A stretch of DNA of 9,379 bases, from assembly GCA_046540835.1 (NCBI GenBank), contig JBKHEL010000096.1, positions 1 to 9,379 of the forward strand. Direction: 5' to 3'. The DNA is from Coraliomargarita_B sp046540835 (lineage in GTDB: Bacteria > Verrucomicrobiota > Verrucomicrobiia > Opitutales > Coraliomargaritaceae). The translations under genes and the position numbers were made by a program. Positions 7,033 through 9,379 of this stretch are shown here, one piece after another (within the stretch, counting starts at the first letter, position 1; every line of letters starts with the position of its first letter). A model generated the notes under the pieces. It was not told where the DNA came from and did not search any database. It saw nothing but the letters and a program-made list of their open reading frames with translations.

Positions 7033-7821
7033 ATGCCCCGGCTCACGATCCATCATCTCTGCGCGGGCTACGAGCGCCATGTCGTCTTTGACGGCTTCAC
7101 ACCGCCCCCCCTCGAAAGCGGACGGATCGTCGGCATCGCCGGGCCCAACGCCGCCGGCAAGTCCACCCTGGTCAAGGCCCTCGCAGGATTCGTCGAGGCA
7201 AGGGGCCGCGCGGAATGGGCGGGACAGGATCTACTCAAACTCCGGGCGGCAAACCGCTTCCGCCACCTCGGCTACCTCCCGCAGACCCTGCCGGCAGCCA
7301 GCGGCCTGCTCGTTTACGAATACCTGCTGAGTGCCGCGCGCAGTCGCGGGCAATCCGTCGAATCCACGGCAATTGAGCAGATCCTGAACGATCTCTGCCT
7401 GGCCGACATCGCTCTGCGCCCGGTCGCACACCTCTCCGGTGGCATGCGCCAGCTCGTCGGCTTTGCCCGGGTGCTCGCCGCACGTCCGGAAATCCTCCTC
7501 CTCGACGAACCGACCAGCGCTCTTGATCTGCACTGGCAAAGCATCGTCCTCGACCGGGCCCGCCGGGAAGTCCGCGAACGCGACGCCCTCGTCCTCCTCG
7601 TCGTGCATGACATCAACCTCGCCCTGCGCCATTGCGACGAAATCCTCTTCCTCAAAGCAGGCCGTCAAGTCGCCCACGGCCCCCCCGGCAAGATCGTCTC
7701 CCCCGCCTTGCTCGACGAAGTCTATGCCGTGCAGGCCCGCGTGGAAAACTGCTCCCGGGGCCATCCCTTCATCGTAGTCGACGCTGCATCCGAACCCTCT
7801 TTTCATAACCAACCATCATGA
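7033..7821 (+). CDS. ABC transporter ATP-binding protein of the metal-chelate importer
   Basis: This 262-residue cytoplasmic ATPase powers the FecCD-type permease. All nucleotide-binding motifs are intact: Walker A GPNAAGKST (37-45), Q-loop Gln84 in YLPQ, signature LSGGMRQ (134-140), Walker B ILLLDE (154-159) with catalytic Glu159, D-loop SALD (162-165) and switch His192 in VVHD. The motif spacing and the DINLALRHCDEILFLKAGR ending match FepC/FecE/BtuD-type ATPases. The length is normal. The gene begins directly after the permease stop behind an AGGAGG and ends in ATGA, overlapping the next start by four bases. The enzyme looks fully functional; which chelate it serves cannot be told from its own sequence. 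Confidence 0.95.
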   Translation: MPRLTIHHLCAGYERHVVFDGFTPPPLESGRIVGIAGPNAAGKSTLVKALAGFVEARGRAEWAGQDLLKLRAANRFRHLGYLPQTLPAASGLLVYEYLLSAARSRGQSVESTAIEQILNDLCLADIALRPVAHLSGGMRQLVGFARVLAARPEILLLDEPTSALDLHWQSIVLDRARREVRERDALVLLVVHDINLALRHCDEILFLKAGRQVAHGPPGKIVSPALLDEVYAVQARVENCSRGHPFIVVDAASEPSFHNQPS

Positions 7822-8120
7822 CCGAATCCTACCAAGCCGCTGCCACCATTCACACCGATCAAGCCAAAAAATACCTGATGCGCCTCGGGAAGCACTTCGC
7901 CATCAAAGTGCCTGTCGAGCTGACCGAGACAGAAGCCACCGTCGACTTCAAGCCCGGCCATTGCCATCTACAGGCCGACGACGGAACACTGCAGATCCAC
8001 GCCTCCGCAGCCTCCGCTGAGGAACTGGCCCGGGTGAAGTTTATCGTGCGAGACCACGCCATCCGCTTCGCCCGACGCGAAACCCTCACAGTCGTTTGGC
8101 AAAATCCCTCCGCTGAGTAG
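7818..8120 (+). CDS. DUF2218-family protein, last gene of the importer operon
   Basis: This small cytoplasmic protein (100 residues, no signal peptide or membrane segment) matches the DUF2218 pattern: AKKYLMRLGKHFAIKVPVE (16-34), then an F..G.C.LQADDGTLQI core (44-60), AEELARVKFIVRDHAIRFA (68-86) and a closing TVVW strand. DUF2218 proteins have no proven function; they are often found in or near iron-uptake and siderophore loci. Here the ATG overlaps the ATPase stop by four bases (ATGA) with no Shine-Dalgarno sequence, so its translation probably depends on that of the ATPase. That arrangement implies a role tied to the imported chelate, perhaps handling or releasing the metal after import, but this is inference. 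The conserved His26 and Cys49 are candidates for metal contact. The length equals that of the family. Confidence 0.85.
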   Translation: MTESYQAAATIHTDQAKKYLMRLGKHFAIKVPVELTETEATVDFKPGHCHLQADDGTLQIHASAASAEELARVKFIVRDHAIRFARRETLTVVWQNPSAE

Positions 8121-8502
8121 AGGCAGGAGGTCAAGAGCGGCGAAAAAAGCTGAAGATTAAGGGCTAACGCGGATGGCACTTAGTTAAGGGCGTTAACCGA
8201 TAACAAGGGCTGATGGCAAGAGGATGGCCCTGCGGGCTGATCGCGCTGCGTAGCCCGCAGCTTCAGCAAGGGTTCACGGTTGCTTGAGCGGGCGACGCGG
8301 AGATGCTTGCTGAAGCTGCGCACTACGGAAAAACTGTTTAACTAAGTGCTATTCGGGCTAACGCGCCCTTTGCGCCTCATCAGGGCCAACGTCAGATTGC
8401 CGTCCGAAGTCAAGTTGTAAACCCCTGTCTCGGTATCGCCAGAGCCTTGGCCGTTGGTCAGCCTATTACTAAAACATGCGGCGTCCCAAAAGCTGACGAA
8501 GT
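8121..8502. other. Repeat-rich stretch between the importer operon and the membrane-protein gene
   Basis: No intact gene is recognised. The stretch holds an 11-base direct repeat GGGCTAACGCG at 8161-8171 and 8355-8365, the 174-bp MITE-like element between them, and a decayed gene fragment (8342-8515, minus) to the right. No convincing T-tract terminator follows the DUF2218 gene. Confidence 0.7.
8176..8349. mobile_element. MITE-like element with 12-bp terminal inverted repeats
   Basis: GCACTTAGTTAA (8176-8187) and its exact inverse TTAACTAAGTGC (8338-8349) bound a 174-base non-coding segment. Inside is a 22-base inverted repeat with 20 matches (8249-8270 against 8306-8327, core CGCAGCTTCAGCAAG) and a 9-base hairpin CTGCGGGCT/AGCCCGCAG (8230-8238 and 8252-8260). 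Its left end is repeated exactly, in inverse, at the left edge of the window. Short length, terminal inverted repeats, lack of coding and a second copy are the hallmarks of miniature inverted-repeat transposable elements. The transposase that would move it is not in the window. A structured extragenic palindrome family is the alternative. Confidence 0.65.
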
Positions 8503-8515
8503 TCACCGCCTTGGT
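8342..8515 (-). pseudogene. Remnant of a formylglycine-generating-enzyme-like (FGE-sulfatase domain) gene
   Basis: In one minus-strand frame, residues encoded from about 8515 to 8408 read VNFVSFWDAACFSNRLTNG then GSGDTETGVYNLT. This strongly resembles the segment VSFWDAARFANWLHNGQ...TEDGAYTL found in FGE-sulfatase/SUMF1-domain proteins of PVC-group bacteria. The rest of the domain (normally over 200 residues) is absent, and the frame ends in a stop inside the terminal repeat of the MITE-like element. The last residues, LTLALMRRKGR, look like the hydrophobic-plus-basic end of a PEP-CTERM sorting tail, so the piece may be a mid-domain segment joined to a C terminus by deletion; this part is speculative. 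The fragment runs into the 3' end of the membrane-protein gene at 8503. Confidence 0.5.
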
Positions 8516-9102
8516 TGATAAGGTTCTTCTTTGAGCAAATGACACAGCAGCAGCTTTAGATATAATAACGGCAGGAACCATTCAATTCCCTGCAAAGATT
8601 CCAGGAGGTATAATGACAACACCAACGACAGGGAGAAAGCAATCATTGCGACTGGACGTTGGATGTAAGTTCTTACGCTTAGAATAATTATCGCTGATCC
8701 CAGCAGATAACCGCCTGAAAATACTATCCACAGATAATTCCAGTCAAGAAACACCCATGATACAACAACAAGGTGCAACAAATGCAAAGCTGTAAACCCA
8801 AAATGATTCCAAAACCCTTGTCCCTCTCGATGATACCAACGTTTTGCGGCAGATGTCGAGTTCGTTATAATACCTCCCGAAATATCTATAGCAAGTAATC
8901 CACAAATCATAAACTGAAGCCACGACCAGTTTGGCTGGGAATATCCTGCGTAGAGTAACGCTGCAATTGTCGCCACAAATGGAAAAACCGTTTGAAGCAA
9001 AAGCTCATCCGTCGTTGCGCCCGGACCGACAAATTTATCGACGACTCCATTGAATCCTTTCCTTGGCGGTGGGTAAGTCCAGTCTATTGGATCAGTGCTC
9101 AT
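8503..9102 (-). CDS. Six-helix integral membrane protein of unknown function
   Basis: I do not recognise a named family. The start at the ATG at 9102 (199 residues) is preferred because AGGAGG lies three bases upstream; the frame stays open to 9222, but those 40 residues look non-coding. A 33-residue polar N terminus (with YPPPRKGF) precedes about six membrane helices near residues 34-53, 61-80, 97-119, 121-143, 151-168 and 173-190. Between helices 2 and 3 lies a striking polar motif: AIDISGGIITNSTSAAKRWY followed by HREGQGF (71-97), then NHFGFTALHLLHL rich in His, which may form an active or binding site at the membrane face. Base composition is clearly more AT-rich than the iron genes, consistent with a different origin. 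The final residues (EEPYQPRR) overlap the FGE-like remnant in another frame, so the true C terminus may have been replaced. Confidence 0.7.
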   Translation of the reverse strand: MSTDPIDWTYPPPRKGFNGVVDKFVGPGATTDELLLQTVFPFVATIAALLYAGYSQPNWSWLQFMICGLLAIDISGGIITNSTSAAKRWYHREGQGFWNHFGFTALHLLHLVVVSWVFLDWNYLWIVFSGGYLLGSAIIILSVRTYIQRPVAMIAFSLSLVLSLYLLESLQGIEWFLPLLYLKLLLCHLLKEEPYQPRR

Positions 9103-9105
9103 TGC

Positions 9106-9111
9106 CCTCCT
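9106..9111 (-). promoter_or_regulatory. Ribosome binding site selecting the 9102 start
   Basis: On the minus strand AGGAGG (9111-9106) sits three bases before the ATG at 9102. The spacing is short, but the match is perfect, and it is the reason for preferring this start over the upstream ATG at 9222. Confidence 0.55.
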
Positions 9112-9209
9112 GCATGATATGATTCCTATTTTCTTCTCTCGATAGGTAAATATGCCCATCCAGAGTTTACCCGAGTAGGTCGCAGTCAACAGTTTAATGT
9201 CACTTATAT

Positions 9210-9220
9210 CCCCCCCCCCC
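9210..9220. repeat. Eleven-base C/G homopolymer upstream of the membrane-protein gene
   Basis: Eleven consecutive C on the plus strand (G on the minus strand). On the minus strand an ATG at 9222 leads straight into the G run, in frame with the membrane-protein gene. Runs of this length are prone to slippage and to sequencing error. It lies 108 bases before the preferred start at 9102, a place where length changes could alter promoter or leader function. Confidence 0.7.
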
Positions 9221-9273
9221 ATAACACATTAAAGGACACTCACCTATTTTACGCACAATAGCATGTAGAATAA

Positions 9274-9330
9274 CCTGAAGGGACGCCGGATCGCGCCGTC
9301 TGGCACCGCCTGATCCGGCGTCCCTTCAGG
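9274..9330. repeat. Long palindrome with 19-bp perfect arms
   Basis: CCTGAAGGGACGCCGGATC (9274-9292) is repeated exactly in inverse at 9312-9330, with a 19-base loop. A run of seven T (9340-9346) follows on the plus strand, but nine bases separate it from the stem and no plus-strand gene ends nearby. A dispersed extragenic palindromic repeat is therefore more likely than an intrinsic terminator. Confidence 0.75.
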
Positions 9331-9356
9331 ACGCAGATATTTTTTTGTCTCTTTCC

Positions 9357-9376
9357 GCCGGGGTTGAAACCCCGGC
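9357..9376. repeat. Compact hairpin at the right end of the window
   Basis: GCCGGGGTT (9357-9365) and AACCCCGGC (9368-9376) form a nine-base perfect inverted repeat around two bases. It follows the 19-bp-arm palindrome by 26 bases and is cut off by the window end, so it may be the start of a larger repeat. No CRISPR-like spacing can be tested from one copy. Confidence 0.65.
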
Positions 9377-9379
9377 CTT

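Noticed and set aside
5941..7080. Long open frame (379 codons) antisense to the permease gene
   Set aside because: Its Asp/Glu/Gly/Arg-rich, repetitive sequence is typical of a shadow frame; the FecCD-type permease on the plus strand is unmistakable.
1..8365. Integron attC sites suggested by GTTAAC/CTAACGC-like motifs next to toxin-antitoxin genes
   Set aside because: The motifs do not match the GTTRRRY and RYYYAAC core pair with the expected spacing, no integrase is present, and the gene orientation is not cassette-like.
9274..9346. Intrinsic terminator formed by the 19-bp palindrome and following T run
   Set aside because: The T run is nine bases away from the stem and no plus-strand gene ends to its left; on the minus strand no T run follows the stem.
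9357..9379. CRISPR repeat, because of the palindromic GGGGTTGAAACCCC core
   Set aside because: Only one copy is visible and no spacer-repeat periodicity exists in the window.

Overview
The window looks like chromosomal DNA of a Gram-negative bacterium. It carries a TonB-dependent outer-membrane receptor with a signal peptide and a C-terminal aromatic residue, which requires an outer membrane. The middle third is GC-rich, while both ends are visibly more AT-rich and full of repeats, toxin-antitoxin pieces and gene debris. A remnant of a formylglycine-generating-enzyme-like protein resembles families common in Verrucomicrobiota and Planctomycetota, so a PVC-superphylum host is my guess. That assignment is an inference with low confidence.

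Left flank (1-1379). The first 55 bases are one end of a repeat whose exact inverted copy lies at 8174-8228. Next comes the first part of a Phd-type antitoxin gene (195-314) behind an intact-looking double-palindrome operator. A RelB/DinJ-type antitoxin gene and a probable RelE-like toxin gene (1034-394, minus strand) follow, joined by a TGATG stop/start overlap. A gene-poor stretch of about 345 bases comes after them.

Iron-uptake core (1380-8120). An AraC-family regulator of the PchR/YbtA type (minus strand) is divergent from a TonB-dependent receptor gene (plus strand). Their shared promoter region holds a perfect 7-1-7 palindrome, TGAGAAC-G-GTTCTCA, similar to a Fur box. After a 203-base gap come four tightly packed plus-strand genes: a periplasmic ferric-siderophore-binding protein, a FecCD-type permease, an ABC ATPase and a DUF2218 protein. 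They overlap or abut (4 bp overlap, 0 bp gap, 4 bp overlap), so they are almost certainly one translationally coupled operon. Together they describe a route for a chelated metal, most likely a ferric siderophore: receptor at the outer membrane, binding protein in the periplasm, ABC importer in the inner membrane. The AraC regulator probably senses the ligand, and the DUF2218 protein has an unknown cytoplasmic job linked to the imported substrate.

Right flank (8121-9379). A 174-bp element with 12-bp terminal inverted repeats and nested hairpins (8176-8349) resembles a MITE. It is the same repeat family as the left edge, in the opposite orientation. It abuts a decayed fragment of a formylglycine-generating-enzyme-like gene, which runs into the end of an AT-richer gene for a six-helix membrane protein of unknown function (9102-8503, minus). 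An 11-base G run (minus strand) lies upstream of that gene. The last 110 bases contain two strong hairpins that look like dispersed palindromic repeats.

I did not find RNA genes, CRISPR arrays, a recognisable riboswitch or a transposase gene. The most unusual features are the iron-uptake island bracketed by inverted copies of the same small element, the DUF2218 gene fused by overlap to the importer operon, and the broken antitoxin that has kept its operator.
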